NCBI RefSeq assembly: GCF_000003605.2 | Contig: NW_003128867.1 | Location: forward strand, 82,152-139,503 | DNA length: 57,352 bases | From: Saccoglossus kowalevskii | Lineage: Eukaryota > Hemichordata > Enteropneusta > Harrimaniidae | Direction of reading: 5' to 3' | Shown: piece after piece, positions 48,031-57,352 of the stretch | Layout of the letters: every line of letters begins with the position of its first letter | How positions within the stretch are numbered: position 1 is the first letter of the stretch | Made by a program: the position numbers and the translations under genes | The notes under the pieces: generated by a model | Databases searched by the model: none | What the model was told of the DNA's origin: nothing | What the model saw: the letters and a program-made list of their open reading frames with translations, nothing else

Positions 48031-48720
48031 GATGATCAGCCATCTTGAAAGAGATTCTATAACAGATGTATGTAAAAATGTGTTACATGATGCAAGCGTA
48101 AAGTTTGAGCATGATTAGATCAGTCATGTTAGTGCCAAAAACAGCATTTGTTAAAAACAAAATGGCCACCAGTCAGCCATTTTGAATCTGAGAAAAAAAT
48201 GATGTGCATCAAGGACCATTATGTTTAATAGACATACCAAGTTTGAATAAAATAAGTCTAGGCATGACCAAGATCCAGTTCCAGAATTACAGAAATGCTT
48301 GATTTGAATAAATTTTTACATTAAAATAGTCGCCATTCTAATCTTTAGAGGATCATGAAAAAAAATCAAATCATGTGAAGTCACTGAGATTAAAAAGTGA
48401 AGATTTGAAACAGTAACATTGATCCAGAGTAACAGGGTGGGACATAGTGAAATAATGATGGCCATCTAAAATCTGATCATGCAAAAAAAAAAAAAACGAG
48501 CACCTGCAACCAAATATGTGTTGTCATCATAACGGGTTTGATTGAAATCAGCCCAGTCATATCTATAAATCAATCTGATTAATATTTATATAGGTATAGG
48601 CTCTTGTTGTGGACACATTCAAAGTATCAATTCATTATCAAAATGGCTGCCAGTTGGTCAAAATTGATGAGATCACAAAAGATAACTCGTAAGCATCTGC
48701 AAGCAAAAGCAAGTTTAAGT
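48031..48720. repeat. Degenerate ~130-180-bp tandem repeat
   Basis: Landmark phrases recur: CAGCCATCTTGAAAG (48032), CAGCCATTTTGAATCTGA (48174), CGCCATTCTAATCTT (48330), GGCCATCTAAAATCTGATCA (48461), AAATGGCTGCCAG (48641). GTTTGAnnnnAATnAG-type phrases alternate with them. The units are strongly diverged. Confidence 0.6.
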
Positions 48721-48889
48721 TCAAGAGAGAGAGCAGAAAATGAACTGCTAGGTCTTGCTTACCTATGATCAGCATTATTTATGCCCATCTGGTCTAACTT
48801 TCTGCTGTTTAAATGAACTAATGCTCTACCTGAATAATATACAAAATATGTTAATGAGAAGGAAATATTATAAATTCATAGTTATAAGA

Positions 48890-48985
48890 GATCCAGTTGT
48901 TTTAGAAAAGACATTAAGAGGTACAGTAGTTTTAGAGAAGAGATTAAATGGGTCCAGTAGTTTTAGAGAAGAAGTTAAGAGGTCC
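48890..48985. repeat. Orphan units of the 30-bp minisatellite
   Basis: Three diverged units (AGATCCAGTTGTTTTAGAAA, GTACAGTAGTTTTAGAGAAG, TCCAGTAGTTTTAGAGAAGA) 1.5 kb right of the main array, same orientation. Confidence 0.9.
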
Positions 48986-49747
48986 AAAGGCTAAATTATC
49001 AAATCATCCCTATGTACAGTCAAATTATACATACAATGTACATGTATTGAGTTGTTTAACTGACCTGATATTTCATGCTCTTCAAATAAATTACCATAAA
49101 GTCCGTAATATAATGGGCAGTGTCTTCGTAGCCATTTTGAGACGTCACTAACGCTCCATAGAAATACCGGTCTTCCTTTACTTTTTTTCTAATGGTCAAA
49201 TCAGAATGCATTGTGGTACAATCAATATAGATGTAATAACCCCCTACAGATGGAAAGTGTTTATGTTGGTGCATTAGATGAAGGAAATAAACAATATCAC
49301 GATGATTCAAATAAATAAATTCTTCCATTTATTCAGTGTTTACTCTCAATATTTATCAAGCTTACCCAATGTGTTTAGAATGCATGCATGTATAGATCGC
49401 TTTTGATACCGTTGGTGAATATCGGACAAAATGACAGTGCAAATCACTATAAGCAGCATTCTTCTGATGGGATTTATCAACCAATTAAGAAAGTAACAAG
49501 GGAAAAATGTGTTAAAAATTAAATGACAGGTATACATGTACGCACTATTGTATTTGCCAATAGCTAAGCTTTTGGATGATACATGTATATATAGGTTGTT
49601 GTAAAAGCATGCTTAGTAACTTTTAGGGAATGTCTCAATCACAGATAAATTTTTAACTCATTTCCGATGTTGCTACGTTAAGAGAGTGGCCTGATACACA
49701 AGTTCTGATTGATCGCTGATCCTACAAAAGCTGAATGTGTTTGCATT
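48986..49747. other. Unassigned DNA
   Basis: No gene recognised. Confidence 0.4.
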
Positions 49748-49950
49748 ATCAGTTCCCTCTTTTCATGACAAATTCAGAAAATAGTCCCATTTATAGTCTG
49801 CACTTTCCTTCAGAAGATTGGGACAAAAGTAGACACATTGTTTGAGTAAAAATTAACTCAAATTTTGTCTGTTGGCTCCAAAATTAGGGTTCTTTTCCAG
49901 AAGTATTGAAGAATATAAAATAAAAGTGCAGGAAAATTTGGGAGAGAAAG
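49748..49950 (+). repeat. Dispersed repeat E, copy 3
   Basis: Begins TCAGTTCCCTCTTTTCATGA, as copy 1 does, so copies 1 and 3 extend about 30 bp further left than copy 2. The downstream flank differs from both. Confidence 0.85.
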
Positions 49951-51929
49951 TTTCCTACTCCACAGGCATCCCAAAATCAATGGGGGAAATTAAAGCCAGC
50001 AAGCAATACGTCAAACGCATTGAATTACCTTATTCACAGACTTTCTCAATCCTTTTGGTGAATCCGGTGAGGTACATGAACTCTCAACACTCACAACACT
50101 AACATTATCACTCATTTTGTGATATATCACAAGTTATTATAACAAATTTTTGTTACCATGGAAACCCTGTAAGAAGACAAAGGAGATAAATTCATGCTTA
50201 CAGTCTTTATCAAAGTGTTTTGATATTAAGGATTTATGTCAGTTAACACAGTATTCACTACATGTACCGGTACTAGAACCAAGTCTGCTCCCTCCCCACG
50301 CATGAGATATTGATAAAAATTGACAAACCTTGTGATCGAAAACTGAAAGCAATATCTGTAATATCTGTATAGTTTAAAATGATGATAAAAGTTATAAAAT
50401 TTATACTTGCACTAAACTTTTGGTAGGGAAAATACTTCTAGTGTTAAAATGCACTGCAAATTTTGCTCTAGGTGAAAGGTTAAATTTTATTGGATATCAT
50501 GCTGCATTGATATGCATTAGGTTTTAAATTAATTAATAATTAAAATAATTAATAAAATTAAAATAATTAATAATTATCTTTGGGCATTTTCATTGGCATT
50601 AGGCACAAAAAAAAAAATCTTTGTTTTTGCTCAGTCAACGCATTAGTTCAAAAGTGTAGAGTAACCTTGGGAAGTGGTCACGGAAATCATGGAAGCATAA
50701 AAAATTTAACGCCAACCCTAACCTGTTTTCAGTACTCTTATTTTGATGGATCATGAAGTTTATTGTTGTTTCTGAGGTTTTTAGGATCACTTCCCGTTTT
50801 TGGCGATTTCACACTACAATTCAAAACTTTTTTGGGGGGTTTTTGCCAAAATGTAAAAAAAAAAAATCAGCCCCAAAAAAAATTTTTATTAAAACAAGTC
50901 ATGCAAATTTGTTTTACCTGCCAAACTATTTGAAGTTTTTAACATGCACATTAATGAGAATCAGTAGCTGCAGCAGCATCCATCAGTTTGCATGTTGAAA
51001 CCAGTTACCCGACTGATTTACTTTTACTTGTTGTACATGTAATTAACATATTGAATAACTCAATGATAATCTAAATTTGTCTGAACAAATCTATTTTCCT
51101 CTCACTTGATTATTTTATTCAACACAAAAACATACCATAGGGATAGTTTCATGGCTGTACAACACAAAGCAATGGCCTAACCATTCCCGGGGACTGCAAC
51201 AGTGTATAAGTGAAAATGTAATTTGACTGGCTTGCCCATCTTTTACTACATATTAATATATAAACTTTACCTGACTTGTTTAAACCTATGTTATAACATC
51301 TTACACCATTGTCTGCTTTTCAAAGATCTATTGTCACAAAAACTTATGCTTAAATCTTGTCCAAGTAATATCAAACATATTCTAAATATATTCATGATTT
51401 TATGAAACAGAAAAATACAGTATTCAATGAATTCTGACTATAATCGAAAAGAACAATTTTGTGTAGTAATTTGACCATTCAGTGTGATTAGCATACCAAA
51501 ATTTGCTTTGATGCCACTAATTTTCACTTTAAGCAGTGGCCAAAACTGCAATTATGGCATCTTTGTGTGGCATCTATGAGAAATTTTAATATGCTATTTA
51601 TTCTATATGCTATTTGTTCTATTTAAATTAGATAATTTGAATTAAATCCGGATTGGGCCCTTCTATGAAGTGTTGACAGATCTTTGGAGCTCCACGGCAG
51701 GCCAAAAGATCATCAATATAATTATAAAAAAATGACAACAAACAAATTTCTTTCAGCGTTCTATACTGGCTCAATGATATTTCAACTCCAAATGAACAGA
51801 TACAAACCTTAATTAACTAATTACGTCACGCGGCAATAATGGACACAACTGGCATACTCATGATGATTGACAACCTTTCCTACTTTCGTCAGCGATGGCG
51901 TAGCAAGTCACAGCCACCAGCTGGTACTC
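49951..51929. other. Unassigned AT-rich DNA
   Basis: A dense patch of TTAATTAATAATTAAAATAA type sequence at 50520-50578 is low complexity. No exon supportable. CG content rises from about 51830 toward the BSDC1-like gene. Confidence 0.4.
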
Positions 51930-52176
51930 GAGGTCACTGTAGGTCATTTGTTAAGTCTCGCGATTTCTCGTGTTAAGCCGTCAATCGATGATAAGTTTTG
52001 GTTGTCCTATGAATTTATATATTCGTAATTATTCTTGCACTAGTATTGAAAATCCATTTACAGTTGATACGATTTGATGTCGAAATAAACCCGGTTTTAT
52101 GAACAAAAACAAACAAATAAGTGTTGTTACTACGCCCTCTTGTGGCGAGATTAGAGTTATCGGAAACAAAACAAAT
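51930..52176 (+). promoter_or_regulatory. Promoter region of the BSDC1-like gene
   Basis: Three sites lie within 250 bp of the start codon. AGGTCA-CTGT-AGGTCA at 51931-51946 is two perfect nuclear-receptor half-sites with a 4-base spacer (DR4). TCTCGCGA at 51956-51963 is the CGCG box of many broadly expressed genes. ACGCCCTCTTGTGG at 52132-52145, read inverted, matches 12 of 14 CTCF core positions. The start codon itself sits in ATGGCGGAAG, which resembles joined YY1 and ETS sites. There is no obvious TATA box near the start. Confidence 0.5.
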
Positions 52177-52187
52177 ATGGCGGAAGG
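52177..52187 (+). CDS. BSDC1: BSDC1-like gene, exon 1
   Basis: ATG with A at -3 and G at +4, then three codons and two bases (MAE + GG) to the donor GG|GTGAGT. Human BSDC1, as I know it, also begins MAEG. The exon ends in phase 2 and is followed by a 120-bp intron with acceptor TTTGGTTTCAG. Upstream in-frame codons stay open for some distance, so the start rests on the protein match and the context. Confidence 0.6.
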
Positions 52188-52307
52188 GTGAGTACTGTTG
52201 TCATAAAATCTCTCGAATTTTTCTGAATTTATCCATACCATGGCGTTGAAAAACATTTTTTCAGCTATTTTACGGTATTCTAATATGTTTTACGTGTTTG
52301 GTTTCAG

Positions 52308-52359
52308 TGGCGAAGGCGGAAGTTGGTGGGGCGGCTGGGTACAGACCGCCAAAGACAAG
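52308..52359 (+). CDS. BSDC1: BSDC1-like gene, exon 2
   Basis: Joined to exon 1 the peptide reads MAEG-GEGGSWWGGWVQTAKDK. The WWxxW(V/L)Q..(A)K(D/E)K pattern matches the N-terminus of BSD-domain-containing protein 1, where human has GWWRSWLQ and VKEK. BSDC1 is a largely uncharacterised, widely conserved protein. Its BSD domain, a three-helix fold shared with TFIIH p62 and synapse-associated proteins, lies far downstream and is not in this window. The exon is 52 bp, from acceptor CAG|TGGCGA to donor AAG|GTACGT, and ends in phase 0. It is followed by an intron of at least 2.8 kb containing MITEs of families A and B. Identification rests on about 20 residues, so another short W-rich N-terminus is possible. 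Confidence 0.6.
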
Positions 52360-53399
52360 GTACGTAATAGAAATTCTGACGATGGTAGAAAGCAACTTTT
52401 GGTGTTTTGATTATGTAAATTTGAAGAGTCACATGAGTAACACAGCCTGTGCCGATTTTATTTTCTGTAAATGACATCATCATGTTTTAAAGGTACTAGC
52501 GCAAAGACAGCTGTTGTGGATTAAGCGATATGGTTTTGTGTTATTTGCTATGATGTATGTGCGAATACGGAACTTACTAGTTGTAAATAGCGTGACCGGG
52601 CTTCAGTAATCACGATATTATTATTTATTTTTTTTATTATTTATTAACTGATTATTTTTGTTGACATGTTTTTTCTTTCATTTTTATTAAAAAAAATGCA
52701 AGTCCCTAAAAGCTATTGTCATTAATTGAGCATTAGTGAATTACCAGCGATTTTGCATCTTGGGTACTGTTACATACTGGGCTTCATCTGTCAGTATACA
52801 TGGCAGTCATGGCAGAGTGTATATTTCACTACGCTGGCCTGTGAAACTTGTAAAACCAAAATACTCATTCTATTGATTACTCATTAGTACCTTGGTTTTG
52901 TTATGTCTTTGTTTTTAAAATAGATTTCGGCTCGTTTCTGATAAAAAAAAAAAATATCTTGATGCTTTTATTGGGAACTGGAAAATACTCGTTCTGCATC
53001 TACCATAATAGAGTTACTGCCTTATAAAATTAGCACTGCTATTAATGTACAACAAGATTCAGCAAAAAAAACAACAGTATTTATAGAATAACATATTTTA
53101 TTTGGTAACTGATCACAAATGAATACATCAATCACAAAAACACAACATTAAACACAATCTAAAATACATATAACAAATTTTTCGAAGCCAGAGTAAATAA
53201 ACTTATCCTTGACAGTGAATGATTCAATCATTAAACTATTACTCTTCATTTTTCCAAATCTGATGCATACATAAATAAAGCATTCAAGAATTTATTACTA
53301 TTTTTAAAAATCAGTTCATTAATATATAATGAAATTAAATAATTAAAATATCAATTTTCTGTCCTGTACAAGGTGAAATATTATTGTTGAAATATTGTT

Positions 53400-53532
53400 A
53401 AGGATTTAATTTCACTGGGTTGTAAAGGGAATGTTACATTCTTTGCGTACTCACTGGGTTTTAATTAATTTACCATACTTATTCTTCAGGTAAATAAGCG
53501 TACATAAAACCCAGCAAATGATTAATCCTTTA
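53400..53532. mobile_element. Family A MITE, decayed copy 3
   Basis: TTTAATTTCACTGGGTTGTA, TACTCACTGGGTTTTAATTA, AAATAAGCGTACATAAAACC, CAGCAAATGATTAATCCTTT. It has lost clear TACTGTA ends. Confidence 0.6.
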
Positions 53533-54554
53533 AATTTGTTGAAATAAATACACAAACTGTAAAATTGTCCTTAAGACTGAGAATCTCTATGATCACTTCA
53601 TTGGGTTCCCTTTTTTTTCATCATGAATATTCTAAAATGATCAATCGTAAACATTAATTGTGGTGACAACTGAAGGGTATGAAGTAATTATTTACTCGGT
53701 TTCTGATAAAAACTGTTAAACCTTGTTGCCAAAAATTTGCATGGTTCAATACTTTGATGGCATTTACTGTGACCAAAATTCATGAAAGTTACTGCGACTT
53801 GCCAGTTGTCTAACTTTCTCGTATTCAAGCTATTAACAAAACTGGGATTTCTAAATCTGGTGATTTAAACAATAAGGTATGATTATGTAATGGCTAGGAT
53901 TTTCATTTCTTATGAAATTCATAAATCTGAACATAGCATTTTTGCGAAGTGAATCTCGGTTTAAAATTAGTGGTAAAGCAAGTCCATTTTTTCAGTCTTT
54001 GCCAGGCATGGGAAATGAGAGTCAGATTTTGGGATAACATTGTCTTTGATTTAATTTTACAGTAATGTATATTTGATATGGCATTTGGTTTGGTATTTAT
54101 TGTATATTAAACTCCAAATGTTGAGAAAATGTTTGCTGGCAAAATTTTAACTGTCGCCATTTTCACTTCTGAAAATTTGCTTCTGTAAAAAATAGCTAGT
54201 CCTGCATGTGTTTGGATTTTTAGTGACAAATTAATTAATTACCTTGCTTTTCATCCTGGCAAATTTACCACAATGCTTAAAACATTGTGCTGGGGAGAAC
54301 ATTCATGGCATAATTGGATTTCAAAATATTAAAATTAAGTTGGCTTCTTTTTTGAGTTGTGAAGGCATCATCTGGTAAACACTAAATATAAAAATTTATA
54401 TTGTATAGTAATTTTTTGAGTCTGTATATTATGTACTTCCTGTATAGTGAGAACCTACTCTGTTATCGGGTCAAAATAGTTGCTGTCAACATCAATGTAA
54501 TTAACCTTTTTTTATTATTTATAATTCATTGGTGGAATTCAAGCCAACTTTATA

Positions 54555-54761
54555 TACTGTGGGATACTTTATTTTAGCTAGAATTAATTTTCGCTGAAAA
54601 GGCTTTTTGGGCATTTTGTATGGAATTTATTTTCACTGATTTTTGATGAGTTTAATGTGAAATATAGAAAAAAAAGTATATTCACTGGATTTTATTTTTA
54701 CAGAATCATCCCTTCAGCGAAAATAGTGAAAATAAATTCCAAGCGAAACTAAAGTACAGTA
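54555..54761. mobile_element. Family B MITE, copy 6 (near complete)
   Basis: TACTGTGGGATACTTTATTT at the left, AAACTAAAGTACAGTA at the right, 207 bp. The interior has GAATTAATTTTCGCTGAAAA, TTGTATGGAATTTATTTTCA, TCACTGGATTTTATTTT and CATCCCTTCAGCGAAAATAG. Confidence 0.92.
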
Positions 54762-55163
54762 TTTTGGCGTGGATGCATCCAACAAACCATTTTGGCATGC
54801 TAAAATCACAGTGTGTTTACTGTTTTTTCTTACAATGTAGACCTGAGGCATCGCTCAATGAGTGTTGGAATTTGATGTATAATAACAATGTATTTAACTT
54901 AACATGTGGACAAATATCAAATCCCTGTTATAGAAAAAATACAGATGCAGCATAGGTAATCCCTTGTACAAACATTGGTACATCATGTGCTGTACTGTAT
55001 TCATCTATATCTAAGCTTTCAGAAGATGTATAGCATGTTATATTACCGGTAGCATGCTTAGTCTAAATTACAGTTTTTAACTGTAAAAATATGACGTGTA
55101 CATCTTGGCGTGGATTGCTGACTTCCTGGATACCTATGTTTCTTCTCGTCTTTCTTTTCTCAG

Positions 55164-55190
55164 TATTCTCAAGGACGTTTAGGTTTCAAG
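55164..55190 (+). CDS. Possible 27-bp microexon of the BSDC1-like gene
   Basis: A strong pyrimidine tract and acceptor (TCTTTCTTTTCTCAG) precede 27 bases encoding YSQGRLGFK, then a weaker donor AAG|GTTTGA. The preceding exon ends in phase 0 and this exon keeps phase 0 on both sides, so it could be included or skipped without shifting frame. In human BSDC1 the AK(E/D)K motif is followed by Ser-Ser-Glu-Ala-Leu-Glu-Phe, with nothing resembling YSQGRLGFK. If real, this would be an added nine-residue, possibly alternative, insert. The poor donor leaves a cryptic acceptor as the main alternative. Confidence 0.35.
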
Positions 55191-57352
55191 GTTTGAATGT
55201 TTTTTTTTCATTTCTTCCAATATAACTCAAAAGGTTGGGAATACATTGTAGGGACATGTTGAGTTTGAATGTTAGATTGCCATTTTTTGCACCAGTGGTT
55301 AAATTAGTGGTGGTTGTCGTTGAGTGCATGTTTTAATTTCATTATATATGTTTCTCTGGGGCTCATATTGATCGTAACATGATTCGACGACAATATGTCA
55401 TGATGCGACGACCACATGGCATGATGAGGCAACTAGACGACACAAGACGACGACAACACATTGTGATGTGACCACATGGCATAATGTGGTGACCACTGCA
55501 TTTTGTCACCTTTTTCAAAATAAACCCTCATAATTTTTATTTTCAAACTTTTTGACCAAAACATAATATCAGAAAATACATAAAAATGTAAATAATGTTA
55601 CACCTACATTTTGCTGAGAAAAATTACCACATTAAAAGCGTTAATGAACTGAGGCAATTAAATGCCACATTTATAATGTATACATGCAGGTCTTATGGTA
55701 TTTGCTCTGTCAGAAGTGCATTGTATTTTGGTACTGTACAGCAGACACGCACTGAACTATGCTAATTAGCTAGGTGGAACACTGATGGTTACTTAAGTGC
55801 ATGCACTTAAAATAGAGCAAATATTCATGGGAACTATACCATAATATGTGTATTCGTTGTGAAAATCATACTGGCTAGATATTAGAATCTCATCTCCACT
55901 AAAACACATGTGTATGTAATTTCTTTGGCTTATGAAACATACATGTACCAACCCTAGGCTAATATCTCCTGTAGGGAAAACCATTTTAACATTATGTGAA
56001 CATGTACCACCACCTGTACATGTAGTGCATGTGGTTACATAAATCCAATGTCATTAAAGTTTAACTCTGATAAATCAGTTTGGTGTACATTTCTGGCTTT
56101 CTGATTGGAGATGTGCTTCTAAAAGAGCAAATATGGTACTTTCAGTTCAAACAAAATAATATTGTCTTAGAAAGATCAATTATTGTGATGACATTTTATA
56201 TGCGTATAGTATTTATAGCCAGAGATTTAAAATTTCAAAATTGGTGTAAGTTAGGATCAATAAATATAACTGGATATTTCAGACAAAGTATCCTTTCTCA
56301 TTCTAGTTTCTCACTCTCTCTCTCTCTCCCTCTCTATTAATCTATCATTGAGATGGGATACTTTGTTCGAAAATTATATTATATTGAATAATGACTATGA
56401 TTACCTATTACCATTATTTAAAATTATTCTTTATGCTATATCCGGAAAGTTACCATTTATGTGTCACAAAGATTTTTTTCATTCTGAAGTTAAAATTATT
56501 TTGTCAAAATTGCAATGTTATAAGTGTAGTTGGTGGACATTGTAGTTCATTTCTTCTGTGCTGCTGTGGTGAAGTACATAAGGTGGTGGTGGTGATGGTA
56601 ATGTAAGAGGGTGCTCAGGTTGTGTGAAGAGTTCTATTATATCTGAATGGCTGTGAGGTCTATACTGAAGCATGCTATCTAAACTCAGTGTATTGCATGG
56701 GTCAGTATTTTAACCTGCACCAGGGGTTTTTCTATAAAAAAACTGCAAGAGGGAACACTGCAATTCAGTGGTGCCACTGAGCGGGGGAGATGTAGGGTTC
56801 TCCTTACCAGGGTGTGGAGTTTTTGATAATACTAAGTTAAAATGGAGCATTCTATGGCTTCCTTGGGGCCAAAATTACTATCAGACAGGTCACAGTTGAC
56901 TGTGGCCACATGTGATTCCTGGTCAATCAGAATTTTATGGTTGCCAGAGGATCTGCTCCCCAGGGTAAGGGGGCGCATGGCCATGGAATAAGGGCGCTGC
57001 GCCCCTGTTCCCTTGTTTAAAAAAATTCAGTATATTGCATGCATTAAATAGCAGGACAGGAATTTCGCAGTATGGAATCTAATTTCATAGCCAAAATTTA
57101 TATAATGTCTTAAGCATATAGGATTAATATAGGTAACATCAAACAGCATTAGAAAAAAATCAGGACAATTTCCTCCGAAGTTGAAGCTCTGAAATAGTGT
57201 GGTATGGGGTACCGGTAGTACTGTAAAACATGTTGAAAAGTGGCATGCAATTTTAGCGAATTGTGGTAAAATGACGTAATAGCGAAATGTTGTTGATTTC
57301 TTTGTTTGGCGACCATTTTGAATTGATAATAAAGTCATTAGCGACATCTTGA
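55191..57352. other. Right-end DNA, probably intron
   Basis: A degenerate tandem of GACCACATGGCATRATG phrases lies at about 55380-55500. A (CT)n tract is at 56307-56335. Near 56715-57013 a G-rich segment with GGGAACACTG at one side and GGGCGCTGCGCCCCTGTTCCC-type sequence at the other may be a decayed element. TACTGTAAAAC at 57219 may start a further MITE. The next BSDC1 exon was not found. Confidence 0.4.

Larger units (their letters stand above)
52360..55163 (+). other. Intron 2 of the BSDC1-like gene
   Basis: 2,804 bp if the microexon at 55164 is used. AT-rich, with a decayed family A MITE and a well-preserved family B MITE. No other exon seen. Confidence 0.45.

Noticed and set aside
50520-50578. 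Cluster of TAATTA homeodomain-type sites
   Set aside because: The stretch is plain AT-rich low complexity, so the sites carry no information.

Overview
This is an AT-rich, gene-poor stretch of a eukaryotic nuclear genome. It has GT-AG type splice sites, many low-complexity tracts and minisatellites, short inverted-repeat transposons, a 5'-truncated LINE and one 50-base assembly gap. There are no operons, Shine-Dalgarno sites or long bacterial-type reading frames. The mix of elements and the protein hits fit a marine invertebrate (mollusc-like or another non-vertebrate bilaterian). That placement is inferred from general character, not from a diagnostic gene.

The only protein gene I can name is at the right end on the + strand. 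Exon 1 (52177-52187) and exon 2 (52308-52359) encode the N-terminus of a BSD-domain protein resembling BSDC1. A possible 27-base in-frame microexon lies at 55164-55190. The rest of the gene runs off the window. Its upstream region holds a perfect DR4 nuclear-receptor element, a TCTCGCGA box and a CTCF-like site. Two further first-exon candidates are proposed with lower confidence: a signal-peptide-like exon at 794-881 (+) behind a 14-bp CRE palindrome, and a basic Ser/Pro-rich exon at 34608-34425 (-) ending in a strong splice donor.

Most of the explainable DNA is repetitive. Left third: 27-, 48- and 32-bp arrays, the last two both with a 96-bp higher-order period; 60-65-bp and about 100-bp arrays; a 30-bp array that starts with an inverted junction (14.1-15.1 kb). 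Middle: a 34-bp TATA-rich array (18.6-19.4 kb), a 54-bp array (21.8-22.1 kb), an 11-bp array (23.2-23.3 kb) and TTCTA pentamer tracts (24 and 25.6 kb). Right: a second 30-bp array next to the gap (46.4-47.4 kb) with an orphan piece at 48.9 kb.

Dispersed elements fall into families visible by eye. Families A, B and C are near-palindromic MITEs with ends TACTGTAAA/TTTACAGTA. Families D and P have ends TTAAAGCG/CGCTTTAA with GGTCGTC-type inverted termini. Family E is a roughly 200-bp repeat present three times. There is also a hAT-like MITE, a pair of short F copies and one decayed LINE 3' end. Several MITEs sit side by side in the same order at different loci, which suggests compound insertions. 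The remaining DNA is unassigned AT-rich sequence, presumably intron or intergenic.
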